64,000 nt of DNA from Coenobita brevimanus (GCA_032717465.1 CM064670.1:19385939-19449938), one strand, 5' to 3'; shown: positions 50,053 through 61,460, counted from the first letter of the stretch. Notes: a model not told the origin generated them from the sequence alone. Numbers and translations are program-made.

Positions 50053-51598
50053 GACAGGAAGAAATCAGTAGGATAGAAGTTGTGGAAACAATGAAGAAAG
50101 TTAAATCGGGGAAAGCCCCAGGAATTGATGGAGTGTGTGGTGAAATGCTGAAGCATGGGGGAAAGATAGTAGTATAATGGATGCGGAAGATGTGCAAATT
50201 GGCCTGGGAGGAAGGTAGAGTCCCGGAGGATTGGAAGTCAGGTATAATTATTCCCTTGTACAAAGGAAAAGAGGAAAAAGAAGTGTGTGGTAATCATAGG
50301 GGCATTTGTCTTCTTAGTATAATAGGAAAAGTGTATGGTAGGATACTTAATGACAGAGTTAGAGAAAGAACAGAGAAATTAGTTGAAGAACAGGGAGGCT
50401 TTAGGAAGGGATGAGGTTGTGTAGATCAAATATTCATTCTTAGATCTTTAGTGGAAAAGTTTCTAGAGAAGGGAAAGAAGTTGTATGCGGCTTTAATGGA
50501 TTTGGAGAAAGCATATGACAGGGTGGATAGACAAGGATTGTGGAAAGTGTTAAGAATATATGGAGTAGATGGGAAGTTGTTGAATGTTGTGAAGAATATG
50601 TACGATGGTGCGAAGGCTGCAGTGCATGTGGATGGTGAACTAAGTGAATTTTTCTCTTTGAAAGTTGATTTGAAACAGGGATGTGTTATGTCTCCATGGT
50701 TGTTCAATCTGTACATGGATGGGGTAGTAAAAGAGGTACAAGGTAGGGTAGTGGATGTTGGAGTGGCCCTGGTGAGAGAGGATAGTGTTTGGAAACTCCC
50801 TGTACTGTTGTTTGCAGATGATACTGTGTTGTTGAGTGAAGACGAAGGGGAGCTGCAAGGCTTGGTGGATGAGTTTGAGAGAGTGTGTAAGAAACGGAAT
50901 CTGAAGGTGAATGTAGGGAAGAGTAAAGTGATGGTCTTTGAGAGAGGTGAAGTCAGTGAATGTACAGCGAGGTTGGATGGTGAGCAATTGGAAAATGTGA
51001 GTACGTTTAAGTACTTGGGTAGTGTGATGAGTAAGGATGGAGGTTTGGAGGGTGAAGTGCTTGAAAGGGTACAGCAGGGAAGAAAGGTTGCTGGTTCTTT
51101 GAAAGCAGTGATAAGAAACAGGGAAGTGAGCATGCAAGTGAAAAAGTTACTACATGACAGTATTGTGATACCAACTCTAACGTATGGAAGTGAAGCTTGG
51201 ACGTTGTTGGAAGGACACAAGTCAAGAGTGAGAGCAGTGGAAATGAGTTATTTAAGAGGAGCCTTTGGAGTCACATGGAGAGACAGGCTGACGAATGAGG
51301 ATATAAAGGAGCGTTGTGGTGTTGATGTGGATGTGATAGGAAGCGTTATGAGGAACACACTGAGGTGGTTTGGCCATGTGGAGAGGATGGAGGGTGAAAG
51401 ACTGACGAAGAGAGTGTATGTGAGTGAGGTGGAGGGGGAAGAGGGAGGGGGAGGACGAGGATGAGATGGAGGGATGGGGGGGAGAGGTATATGAGAGAGG
51501 GGGGTGTGAGTTGGGAGCAGGGCAGTGAAATGGCGGGGGACAGGGCGACTTGGAGGCGATTTGTTTGTGGCCACCCCAAACGGGATTGAGGCGTCTGG

Positions 51599-51600
<2 letters not shown>
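50053..51600 (+). pseudogene. RTE-alpha copy 2: RT of an RTE-like LINE, nearly intact
   Basis: The plus-strand RT begins VKSGKAPGIDGVCGEM, then EDWKSGIIIPLYKGK, NHRGICLLSIIGKVYGRI, a stop at 50412-50414, and a clean frame from 50451: YAALMDLEKAYDRVDRQGL, KQGCVMSPWLFNLYMDG, LLFADDTVLLSEDE (catalytic FADD), LKVNVGKSKVMV, FKYLGSVM, TLTYGSEAWTL and LRWFGHVERMEG. The C-terminal end is Gly/Glu-rich. There is no endonuclease, so it is 5' truncated. It ends GAGGCGTCTGGCA before (TA)n at 51601; the same ending is found inverted at 55724-55765. Confidence 0.85.
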
Positions 51601-51655
<55 letters not shown>

Positions 51656-51750
51656 TTATATATGCATATATTTACTTGCATATATCTATCTATCTATCTA
51701 CCTACCTATCTACTTATCTATCTATCTAACTATCTATCTACATATACCGA

Positions 51751-51816
<66 letters not shown>

Positions 51817-51825
51817 ATCCAATCA
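51601..51825. repeat. Microsatellite block (TA)n-(CTAT)n-(TA)n
   Basis: TA repeats (51601-51652), a CTAT/CTAC-rich segment (51682-51742), then TA repeats (51751-51813) and a short CATC-rich joint. It separates the RTE-alpha tail from the SINE-2 tail. Confidence 0.93.
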
Positions 51826-52025
51826 TCCATCATCCAATCCTGCGTTGCCCCATGAGGAGCGTAGGAGCCCGAGGCTATGCAGTTGGTCCTGACATTTAAG
51901 ATGAGAGTGACCAGGCCCTGAGTGACATTACGTGAGCAATAAGCCCCAACCATCCCTTGGATATAAACCTTCACCGGCTCAATCCGACTGGAGCACAATA
52001 ATTATCCACTAAACCACCAGTCGCC
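51826..52025 (-). repeat. SINE-2 (tRNA-derived)
   Basis: On the minus strand the head reads like a tRNA: GGCGACTGGTGG at the 5' end, A box TGGTTTAGTGG (plus 52006-52016) and a degenerate B box GGTTTATATCC (51959-51969). The body ends in CATC and (TA)n sequence. A headless copy lies at 49888-49998. It is unrelated in sequence to SINE-1. Confidence 0.7.
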
Positions 52026-52033
52026 AAAATTTG

Positions 52034-52310
52034 ATTATATGGTTACCATCCAGCGTAGTAAATGGTTTCCTGGTGTACAGGAAACCATTTGGCTTGTCAC
52101 TCAGTGTAGTCACCCACGGGCAGAAGGAAGAGGAAAGAATGAAGGAATGAAAGACAGAAGAGGGAGTGTAAAGTCACCCGCAGGCAGAAGACGAGGAAAC
52201 AATGAAAGAAAGACAGAAGAAGATGGAAGGAAAGAAGGGTGGAGGAAAGGACAGGGCAGACACTCGAGAGCAGCACTACATTGAGTGAGTGGATGGTGAG
52301 CGCCCCCACC
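52034..52310. repeat. Short dispersed repeat and ~64-bp tandem duplication
   Basis: 52034-52112 matches 55846-55922 (shared GTAAATGGTTT and CAGGAAACCATTTGGCTT), a small repeat with an internal palindrome-like AAACCATTT. Downstream a GTCACCC-GCAGAAG-rich unit occurs twice (from about 52108 and 52172). No gene. Confidence 0.6.
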
Positions 52311-52321
52311 TACCACCAATT

Positions 52322-52324
<3 letters not shown>

Positions 52325-52407
<83 letters not shown>
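52325..52407. repeat. (TA)n microsatellite at the 3' end of RTE-beta copy B
   Basis: TA repeat with one TAGAGATA interruption, next to the minus-strand RTE tail (GGAAATCATTTA in element sense). Confidence 0.95.
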
Positions 52408-52410
<3 letters not shown>

Positions 52411-54352
52411 GATTTCCTGTGGCACCCCACGGGATGCATAGGGCCTCAATGAACTCTCTCCACCAATATTTGTCTCTTGCCATCTCTTTCAGGTCCCACC
52501 AACACTCCTCTCCTGCTTCTTTTTTCATTGTCCTCAACCAGGTTTCCCTTGGCCTACCTCTACCTCTTCTTCCTCTAGCAGTCCACTCTGGCACATCCTG
52601 TATTAAACTACCTTCTTTTCTATATATGTTCCCCAGCCACTTCCAGCGAGACAGTCTCACATATTCATTAACTGGTTCCACTCTCGTAATATCCCTTACT
52701 CTTGCATTTGTAACTGTGTCTTGCCACTTTAACCCAAGAATCCTTCTCAGTATTTTATTCTCAAATCCTAATACTTTCTGATCTGTTGCAATTGTACTGT
52801 ACCATGACTCATGCCCATAAATTAAAATTGGTCTAATCATGGACTTGTAAATTTTCACTTTAGTATGTACCGAAAGCATATTATTATTCCAAACAGGTTT
52901 CAACATTCCAACAGCTCGCCAAGCCTGTCTAATCCTCTCCTCAATTTCATTGTTTAATGAGCCATTAGATGATACAATAGTTCCCAGATATTTAAAGTTT
53001 TCTACATTCTTCACCACATTATTCCCAATTACACAATCGATTTGGTTCTCCACGTTGATATTAATAATTTCAGTCTTTCCACAATTTATTACCAATCCCA
53101 CTTTTTCTCCTTCCTCCACCAGACAATCAAGCACCCTCTGCATCTCGTAAATACTTTCGCAAATCAGTACAATATCATCAGCATAGTCCAAATCCATCAG
53201 CTTCTTATTTCCTTTTCAGTTAATTCCTGCACCTGTTCTCCTTACAACCTTTTTCATAACATAATCCATAACCAAAACAAACAACAATGCGAAAGAATTC
53301 CTCCTTGAATTACTCCTGACCTAACCTGAAATGGATTACTCAAAGAACCATCCACCATTACCTTACAAAAAGTACCTTCATGCAGGCTTCTAATAATACT
53401 TACAAACTTTTCTGGTATATCATAGAATCTCATAATTTTCAACATAGCTCCACGTGAAACACTATCAAACGCCTTTCCAAAATCCACAAAACACATACTA
53501 AGTGGCATTTTCATCTCATTAGCTTGTTGCATTAGATGCCTTACAATAAAAATCTGATCATTACAACCTCGACCCTTTCTAAATCCCGCTTGCTCTTCTC
53601 TTAAAATTTTATCAATTACTGGCTCCATTCTGTTCAGCAAGATTTTGGAAAAGACTTGCAACTACAGGTGTCAAAGTTATTCCTCTCCAATTTCCACACA
53701 CACTTAAATCTCCCTTTTTTGGTATTTTTATAATCACTCCATTTTTCCACTCTTCTGGAATTCCACCATTATCCCAAGCCACATTAAAAAGTTTCAAAAG
53801 CGCATTCATCATCTCGTCATTTTCCACCTTAAGCATTTCAGGGAATATTTCATCCTCTCCTGGGGCCTTAAAATTCTTTAACTCCTTTATAGATTTTGCT
53901 ACCTCTTCCAAAGTTATATCCCCTGTTTCTATCTGCAAATCTCTCTCGGCTGGCAAAATGTCCTCTTCAGCTGGGATTGGTCTATTTAGAACAGATTCAA
54001 AGTGCTCTTTCCACCTTCTTTTTATATCCAAATCTTTAGTCATCAAATTACCATTTCTATCTCGTACAGGTATTTCCTTCCTTCTCTTTTCAGTCCCAGT
54101 TAAATCCTTTATGGCCTGATATGCTGCTCTTGTGCTCTGACCGTCATTTTTACTTAATTTAATTTCTGTCTCTGTCGCCTTTTCATCATATAGCCTCCTT
54201 TTATAACGTCTAACGAGTCTTTTTACTTCAGAATGTAAACTCCAGTACTTTGCTCTAAGTACTTCAACTACCTGGCCATCAACATGTTGTTCTTCACTTC
54301 TTAACTTAGCCTCTTTCCTTTTCTGAATTGCATTCCATGTTTCATCTGACAT
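52408..54352 (-). pseudogene. RTE-beta copy B linker and reverse transcriptase
   Basis: From 54352 the minus strand encodes KYWSLHSEVKRLVRRYKRR, RWKEHFESVLNRPIPAEED, LKNFKAPGEDEIFPEM, IPKKGDLSVCGNWRGITL; a frame break near 53640; MCFVDFGKAFDSVSRG and GVIQGG; a break near 53270; then MDLDYADDIVLIC (catalytic YADD, near 53168-53198), FKYLGTIV, RPILIYGHESWYS and RGRGRPRETW. As in copy A the frame has no stop at its end and runs into (TA)n as Tyr-Ile repeats. Confidence 0.85.
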
Positions 54353-55330
54353 CCACTTTTTCCTTCTCGCTTTGCACTCTCATGCAAAACCTCTTTTACC
54401 TCTCTCCACATTTGATTAATATCATTGTTTTCAGATTCCATCAAAGTCTGCAGGACTAGAAACCTGTTCCTACATTCCCACCGAAACTTTTCCTTCATAT
54501 TCTCATCACTTCTCAGCTCATCAAAATCATAATTATTACCTTGTGTACAATTACCATTCACGTTTCTCTTAAGTTTTATTTTAATTTTTGACACAACAAG
54601 TTGATGATCACTACCTATATCTGCTCCCCTCCTTAAGCAAACATCTTGCAAATAACTCCTATGCCTTCTGCTAATTGCAATGTGGTCAATCTGGTTACAG
54701 TATTTACCACATGGTGAAATCCAAGTAGTCTTATGTATTTTTCTATGCTCAAAGATAGTTCCACCAATTATAAGGTCATTTGCCAAACAAAAGCTTCCAA
54801 GTCGCACCCCATTTTCGTTTCTTACACCAACACCCTCCTTACCCATACAATCTTCAAAGCCATCCCTACTACTGCCAACAATCGCATTAAAATCACCAAT
54901 GCAAACTAACACATCATGTCTTGCCACTCTATTCACTACATCCTGCAGCTTCTCATAAAAGTCATCCTTCATTTCATCAGCAGCCTCATTTGTCGGAGCG
55001 TACCCTACAACCATACTGATATTACCATGGTCAGATTTTAAACGAGCATAAAGCAAGCGCTCATTAATTGGTTCAAACTCACATACAGCCTTACAAGCAT
55101 CTCTACTCAGCAGTAAGCCTACTCCTTGGTAATGATTTCCATCACTCCTACCAGAAACCAACATAGTAATACCATCTTCCAAATTCATTTTATCAACTCC
55201 AAGCAACCTCGTTTCTGTAAGAGCACAAATATCCATCTTGTATTCCTTGAACACTGAAATAAGTTCTTCCATTTTACCAGCGTGATTGAGAGTTCGAACA
55301 TTCTAGTTTCCTATTCTTAAGGTTCTTTTT
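54301..55330 (-). pseudogene. RTE-beta copy B apurinic endonuclease
   Basis: The domain starts around LRIGN with a TAG, then NVRTLNHAGKMEEL. Catalytic segments follow: DICALTETRL (Glu), GVGLLLSRDA, ISMVVGYAPTN, VCIGDFNAIVG (Asp and Asn), SPCGKYCNQIDHIAISRR, and GSDHQLVVSKIK (Asp-His). It belongs to the type often annotated in animal genomes as craniofacial development protein 2-like, which is a LINE endonuclease. An internal ATG at 55272 gives 323 open codons. The frame is lost near 54360. Confidence 0.85.
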
Positions 55331-55655
55331 GGATGTATAAACTTATTTTTACACCGTGTGATTATTAGCACCCCCTGCCCACTTAAGGGCTGCACGGAAC
55401 TGAGGGCCATTGCTTCGTAACCAGAGTTCATCAAGATTTCTTAGGCAGAAAAATATTTTACCCTGGAGCCAATGCCAGTGACTCGCAGGAACCAGACAGT
55501 GGAGAGAGGAAATTAACTAAATGAAAGTAAAATGCAGAGGGTTTGGACAGACAAAGTACAAGGGAAAGAAAGAGAGGAAAAAGAATGTAGATAAAAGTGT
55601 CCCTTTTAGTCGCCTCTTACGACAAGCAGGGAATACTGGGGAAGTATTCTATCCC

Positions 55656-55660
<5 letters not shown>
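55331..55660 (-). other. RTE-beta copy B 5' untranslated region
   Basis: Minus-strand sequence upstream of the endonuclease with no long frame. Near the start is CTGCTTGTCGTAAGAGGCGA, which looks like a conserved 5' end segment. The boundary at the (TA)n tract is inferred. Confidence 0.5.
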
Positions 55661-55725
<65 letters not shown>

Positions 55726-55922
55726 CCAGACGCCATACTCCCGTAAGGGGTGGCCATTTGACTTTGAGTTATTTGTTTTTCGGGGAGGGGCACTAACCCT
55801 CCACCAACCCACTTGCTGACACGTAGGGGGCACGTATGGTTTGGTTATATGGGTACAACCCAGCGTTGTAAATGGTTTATTGGCTTACAGGAAACCATTT
55901 GGCTTATCACTCAATGTAAAGA
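55661..55922. repeat. (TA)n, RTE-alpha 3' tail scrap and short dispersed repeat
   Basis: (TA)n at 55661-55723 is followed by about 40 bp that, on the minus strand, end GGCGTCTGGCA like the RTE-alpha tail at about 51590, so it is probably an extremely 5'-truncated RTE-alpha insertion. 55846-55922 matches the repeat at 52034-52112. Confidence 0.6.
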
Positions 55923-56040
55923 AACCTGTAAAGGAAAGAAAAGCATAAGAAGTGACATAGATGGGAGAAATAGGAAGAGAGGAGGGCAGGCACAGAAAAA
56001 GAATGATACAGGCTAAGGAAGAAGTAGGCAGTAGTACATA

Positions 56041-56064
56041 TCTATCTATCTATCTATATACATA

Positions 56065-56157
<93 letters not shown>
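56041..56157. repeat. (CTAT)n and (GA)n microsatellite
   Basis: A short CTAT run (56041-56060) is followed by about 88 bases of pure GA repeat (56068-56156). Confidence 0.95.
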
Positions 56158-56160
<3 letters not shown>

Positions 56161-57236
56161 AAGTAGGTGGAAAAAAAAGAATGTTATACCATAGATACAG
56201 GGTGATCAAAAAGCCCCCGTGCATCTAAATATTACGGTGTATTCAGTGAAAAAAATAATTATTCAGAATTTGTTTTAAAGAAAACATAATTCTAGCAGGT
56301 TTTAACAAAAGGACAACACAGTTTACCTTCATTTAACTTTATATCAAATGCCTTTATTTATAGCTAAAATTTTTATTAATTATATTCTGTCTAGGAATAA
56401 AAAAAGTGCACAGTGACTCTTTTATCATCCTTTTTTTTATGACTAAGGAACATCAAACGAAAGACAGATAGGTAAATAGATAGACAGATACACAAATAGT
56501 TGAAGAGAAAGACAGAGAGGAAGATTGCTGGCTAGATAGAAAGTTAGACAGTTTGACAAAACAGACATATACGGATAGACAGACATACAAAGAGGTAGGT
56601 AGATAGGTAGAGAGGTTTTGGATAGATAAACAGGCAGATAAACGGATGGGTATGGAAGAGAACGTCAAGCAAAAGATAAATAGATATATAGACAGAAAAA
56701 CGGGGATCCTCAGGCAATAAATAAATGTGGAGAAAAACAGTACTGACTTATTCTGCCATTATGGTGCGGGATAACCTGTACAAAATCCCACCCAAGTAAA
56801 GGTGACAGAAGTATACCCTTCATCATCGATAATTTCCAAACAATATAATGGATACCAAAGAGTTAACATATTCCAATCACTATTAACCCATATCGGCCGT
56901 ATGGGAGTCAGGGGAGATATTAAATTATTAGAAAAAGGTCGCTTAAACCCTTTCCTACCTGTGCGAGTGTGATAAAGAGGAAAGGAAGGCTTAGTGTTAT
57001 TACCTGAGAGATTGGTCATTAAGAGTGATTTAATTTCTCTGACAAGCCCCAATTCTCTCTTAGAATACGACCCTCAAAGAACGAATTTAAAATCCAGATA
57101 TCACATTCATTTCAACGTACAAGCAGGCAGAAGTAAAAAAGAATCTTTCTAAGGGTCTCATGAGAGGAGGTAGTTAGAGAAGATGCGCACAAGTTAGGTT
57201 GATGGGAGGGAGATGGGGATATAAGGATGACGGAGG
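56158..57236. other. Spacer without recognisable genes
   Basis: No supported coding frame. 56201-56235 reads TACAGGGTGATCAAAAAGCC, which resembles one end of a mariner-type element, without a visible partner. 56455-56690 is a degenerate GATA/ACAGATA-rich stretch. Confidence 0.45.
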
Positions 57237-57425
57237 GGTAGGGTTGTGAGGGTGGCAGGAGGGTGGGGGAGGGTGTGAGGGAAGCAGGGAGGAGGTGGCA
57301 GGCAGTGAGGGAAGAAGGAAGGGGGAGCTGTATGTATCAGACAGTCAGTGACCAGGAGTGATTCACGACGTTCAGGCAACGGTCTGCTCCACTTGCTGGC
57401 TGCCGCACCAATACACGTTCTCTTG
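57237..57425 (+). promoter_or_regulatory. Candidate G-rich promoter region with initiator-like site
   Basis: 57237-57300 is G-rich with several GGG runs; 57261-57281 fits a four-tract G-quadruplex pattern with loops of 1, 1 and 5 bases. A TCAGT initiator-like sequence lies at 57345-57349, and a CTCTTG|GTTAGT splice-donor-like site near 57420-57425 could end a noncoding first exon. The next candidate coding exon is at 60239. The link between them is inference only. Confidence 0.2.
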
Positions 57426-57530
57426 GTTAGTATTGTGCTTGTGTATCCTTTCATAATTAGGTTGTACTAGGTCAGTCTGAGTTACTACGACGGTGAAAGT
57501 TTAAGTAGAGGTTTTATTCCTATAATACCA

Positions 57531-57591
<61 letters not shown>

Positions 57592-58361
57592 AGTGACCCA
57601 TTTAAAGGAATTTATTCATCTGAGAGTGAATCACTAAAACCTGAAGTGTTAATCTTACCTTACCCACACTTACTAAGACGCAAAATATATGGCAGTGTTA
57701 ATATAACAGCAGTAATGGATGATTTCGCTTGTGAATTTGTAAATCACCGATGACGATAAAAATGGAGATTCAAAAGTGAAAAAAATTCTATCATGATCAT
57801 GTCTTTATTCCGACACTGACGAATGTTATTCGGTGACTAGTGACTTGTGAAGAAGTGGGGTACGTAGGAGAAGGGCCATGATTTCTTTGGTGAGGGTTAG
57901 ACACATTAACAACAAAAAGCTTGCTAGAGAAATACGGAAACATAAAACTTTGGAGCATAAAGATCGGTGGCTAGAACACTGAACCCTTACAGACTGGGAA
58001 AGGCATTATTTTTTTACGCTTGCTATTTTCAGATTTCTTTTTAAGCTTAAGAAACACTTTTCTGACAAGAGTATTGGATATTGCCTTCATTAACCCCTTC
58101 AATACGAGAGGCCGTTAGGAAGCTGAAGAAAGAAGAATATATTAAATACAAAGTCATAGTATTCAAGGATTTACGAGTAGGGGGACCGACGTACGCCTGT
58201 GGTAGCATTTTACCTAAGAGAAATCCTTTGTCACCTCTAGGATATTCTAACCAAATACGACCTTCAGTCTGACTCGGGTACTCTTCCTCTAGACCACCAG
58301 CTGTCTGCTAGGGGGACATATATGATGGAAATGAGTCATCTTAAAGGAGCAGTCGGAATTA
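57426..58361. other. Spacer with a (CT)n run, no gene seen
   Basis: A (CT)n microsatellite lies at 57533-57591. The remainder is A/T-rich without a supported frame. If the promoter guess above is right, this belongs to a first intron. Confidence 0.5.
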
Positions 58362-58680
58362 CTCTTTTTATTTTTTTTTTTATGTGTTACTCTGGTCATA
58401 AACGTGCAAGTTCTTTCCGTGAGGCTTAACAGTCCTCTTATGTGCCACAGACCTTCACATGTCACCACCCTGACAGTAATATGCACATTTCGTTTGCTGC
58501 ATGCAATGGCTACCTCATTCAAGAATACTGTTATGGAATGAGAGATTTTTTTTCCTTTTTTCATGATGGTTCATCCTGAAGAAAATCAGTAAAGTCTGTA
58601 TAAGGAAATCCAGATCATCAGACAGTTCCCTGCCCCAGCCTGGGATCGGAATTACGTTCTTCCAGATAGCAGATCAATCA
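58362..58680 (-). repeat. SINE-1 copy 2, diverged
   Basis: It has the same order of landmarks as SINE-1 copy 1 on the minus strand: a T-run on the plus strand at the left, ACATGTCACCAC, CAGTAAAGTCTG and CAGTTCCCTGCCCCAGCC. It is more diverged and has a second internal T-run. The tRNA-like head is degenerate (GGGATCGGAATTACG in place of a clean B box). Confidence 0.65.
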
Positions 58681-58980
58681 CTTTTTTTTTTTTCTTATGT
58701 GACCGACTCCGGGCATAGGCTTCACAGCTTGCTTTCAAGGCCCAGTAGTCCTCCTACGTACCATACACCTCTACATGTCACCACTTCGGCGCTAACACCC
58801 ACCGTCCATATTGAATACATGCTAGGGCTGTCTCATACAGGACTGGTGTATTGGTATTAGCGGGGGTATTTTTACGACATGTCGGCGGGTCTTCAGATAG
58901 ATCAGTAAAGTCTGATATTTATGAAATTCAAATCCTTAAACTCTCCCCTGCCCCAGCAGTTGAGCCACCGCCTCCACCTG
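58681..58980 (-). repeat. SINE-1 copy 3, head deleted
   Basis: Closely similar to copy 1 from the poly(A) end (T-run at 58681-58695) through CGACATGTCGGCGGGTCTTC and CAGTAAAGTCTG, but most of the B-box half of the tRNA-like head is missing (CCCCAGCAG joins GTTGAGCCACCGCC). It lies immediately beside copy 2 in the same orientation. Confidence 0.8.
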
Positions 58981-59069
58981 ATAACGATCTCTCCCAAAGA
59001 ACAGCAAACTTATTATGTTACCTTATATGACAGCGAAATTATTTAACAAAACGTGCGTTGTTACTCTTG

Positions 59070-59109
<40 letters not shown>

Positions 59110-60238
59110 AATACAAGGAGTTCTGATTTACATGTTCTCGATAGTTCTTTTCTGCCTGTAATATATAGAACTATTGTCACTTAAAGTTTCGGCGATATGT
59201 ACAAGGCCGACTTGTCAGTTCCCACAGTGTAGTCACAAATGTATGCAAAATAGTTGTGACTGTCTGGAATTTTTCCTGACGTACAGAGAAAACCACTCGT
59301 ACTTTGATATAGGTAGTTTCAGAAACCGTATAACTTAATGTTTTGTAACGTTTTAAAGTAGGGTAATGTTTTATGTTAGTCATCGTTACATACAGTCACC
59401 AGACATACTATTGAAACACAGAAAGACATCACTGTGGCTTAAATTCATCGAGATTAAGGGCAATGGTGCTCATTTTACGTTGTTTACATTTTGGCCATTC
59501 ATTCATAAGAAAACGCAGAAATAAAGCCGAATAATCGTCATTAGTTACAAAAAGTACGACATTACTCCTTGCTACGTGTAGATACCCGAGTTTTGCTACC
59601 GTAGTCTATAACATTTAAGGACAGGTGATTGGTCTACACCTCTGGTGGCATTACATGACTGAAAAGCATTCAGTTACCTCTTGGTGATTCGAGTTTGCAC
59701 GTAATACCTGGAAACAGACCATTAAACTACCAGGTGTCTAGATGCACAAGTAAATGGATGAGTCAAGGTGAAGTAAAATGAAGGATGCGAGCCAGATGGC
59801 AGCTGAACGTAGTACCAGAGATCTAACAGTAGGAGGGTGGAGTGTGAAAAAAAAAAAAAAAGAAGAAGAAGACTACATCTAATTCAGAATCTCAGTGTTT
59901 ATAGGTCCTTTTTAACACAGGACGGTTGTTTAAAATAAAAGGTAAGGGAAATATATAGATGTGACAGGGTATGTTCAGTTGCAGAAGATTGTAAGAAGGG
60001 AAACGGAAGCTGCAAAACCTCCCCTCTCAGATCTTAAAACAATAGGTTGATACTGACCTTTGCACAGTCGATAAGCATACATGTATATTATCTACATAAT
60101 AATAGCTCCTAATGCAACAATGAAGTATTAACTGCTCATGAAGAAATAATATCTTCATCACCGCTTGACAGAGGTATCATTCAGTATGGCTTCTGTTGTT
60201 GTGGCCCCTGACTCACACTGTCGTACCTCTTTTGCCAG
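58981..60238. other. Spacer with (GT)n, no gene seen
   Basis: (GT)n microsatellite at 59073-59104 and an A-run at 59849-59865. No supported coding frame. The last bases, CCTCTTTTGCCAG (60226-60238), form a polypyrimidine tract and AG acceptor for the next exon. Confidence 0.55.
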
Positions 60239-60469
60239 GGCCAAGGATGAGGGCTGGAGAAGGGAGTGGCTGCGTGACTTACGGAGTCTTGTTTTCACTG
60301 CTGCTCATGCTGGTGATGGTTGGTGAGGCTCTGGCTAGACCCGGCGCCCCTCCACCAGGCATCGGACTCGTCACACCAAAGAGTAACTTCATCGGCCTCT
60401 CGAACATCATGTCCTTGGTGAGGTCGGCGGAGAGATTGTTCACGTTGCTCAGCCCCACCACTGGAGTCC
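60239..60469 (+). CDS. Candidate host gene: first coding exon of a secreted protein
   Basis: A 3' splice acceptor (CCTCTTTTGCCAG, ending 60238) precedes an ATG at 60247 with A at -3. The frame gives 74 complete codons, and a strong donor GTGAGT lies at 60470-60475, so coding would continue in phase 1 to an exon not seen here. Residues about 11-30 are a hydrophobic signal peptide (YGVLFSLLLMLVMVGEALA) with a likely cleavage after ALA. The mature part starts RPGAPPPGIG, followed by an amphipathic stretch (LSNIMSLVRSAERLFTLL). Unlike its surroundings it is GC-rich and repeat-free. The family is not recognised; a secreted peptide or small extracellular protein is a guess. Confidence 0.55.
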
Positions 60470-61378
60470 GTGAGTTATGTGAAGTCCCTATTCTCGAAGA
60501 TATTTGAGTATCCGTATCTCTCTTAGTGACGAGTTTTCCATCTGACACCTTAGTTTCCCTTGCATGTTATGTCTGCTTAGTATCGACACAGTTTCTACCA
60601 GTCAGATACAAGAAGATTATAAAACCAATTACGAGCAAAATAAAATGCTAAGGGAGAAGGGTTATGAAATCTCCAAAGAATTATGCCCTTAATAATTAGC
60701 TTAACTCTTGTTCACCACCACGATATAATTGCTTCACAGAAACTAGTTATAGTGCGTTTGATCTAACCTGACAAAAGTATAAAACAACTTTCAGTACAAC
60801 GAGAAAGCGAACGAAGCGAGAGAGCGATGCTTACTCCCAGTTAATTTTGGAAATGAGAGGACCGGCCTGGCCCGACCCGACCGTCACGCTACTCAGCAGC
60901 TTATAAATTTACTCCTATGTGAAGTAGAGTTGAAATTCTTTCTGCATGTGATACATTCATTCAGTAAATTTTGTTATCAACTAAAAATTCACCCGTAAAG
61001 GCGTTGGATCCCCTTGGAATCTCGAGATTTCAAAGGAGTGGTCGGCTGTAATCGGTGAACGTCTAAATTAAGAAATCAATTTTAGAAAGATATTCCGTCG
61101 TAACACTGTGTTGGTTGGCATTAACTCTTGCAATTAAATATCGGAGATTCCGACTATAATTTTACATTAGCGTTTTTGCTGTTTTGTTGGTCAAATAACC
61201 AGGGGATAACACCGCATTTCTGGCCTTCATCATCTCACCAACAACCAAGTCTTTATCGTTTCAGTTTCTTCGACAAGGCTGGTCGGCAGCGGAGATTATA
61301 TAATTTTTATTTTAGAGGGAAATTGTGATAGAATGGCGCTCGCTCTCTTGTCACGTGCCACAAAGCGCATTTTATTGG

Positions 61379-61380
<2 letters not shown>
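60470..61380. other. Possible intron sequence, no gene seen
   Basis: It begins with the GTGAGT donor. No further convincing exon, repeat family or RNA gene could be recognised; small open frames here lack splice context. Confidence 0.4.
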
Positions 61381-61445
<65 letters not shown>

Positions 61446-61460
61446 TCAGTATATCTATAT

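Larger units (their letters stand above)
52408..55660 (-). mobile_element. RTE-beta copy B, nearly full length (about 3.25 kb)
   Basis: The minus strand contains a 5' untranslated region, a whole endonuclease, linker and RT, with (TA)n on both sides (52325-52407 and 55661-55723). The length is that expected of RTE elements (a little over 3 kb). Breaks are few: a stop early in the endonuclease (TAG near 55305) and frameshifts near 54360, 53640 and 53270. The 3' untranslated part is almost absent, as is usual for RTE. Confidence 0.88.

Noticed and set aside
50426..51220. 264-codon minus-strand frame
   Set aside because: It is the antisense of the RTE-alpha copy 2 RT, with no recognisable domain.
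54301..55272. Host gene resembling craniofacial development protein 2
   Set aside because: That annotation name is commonly attached to RTE endonucleases; here it is directly followed by RT in the same element.
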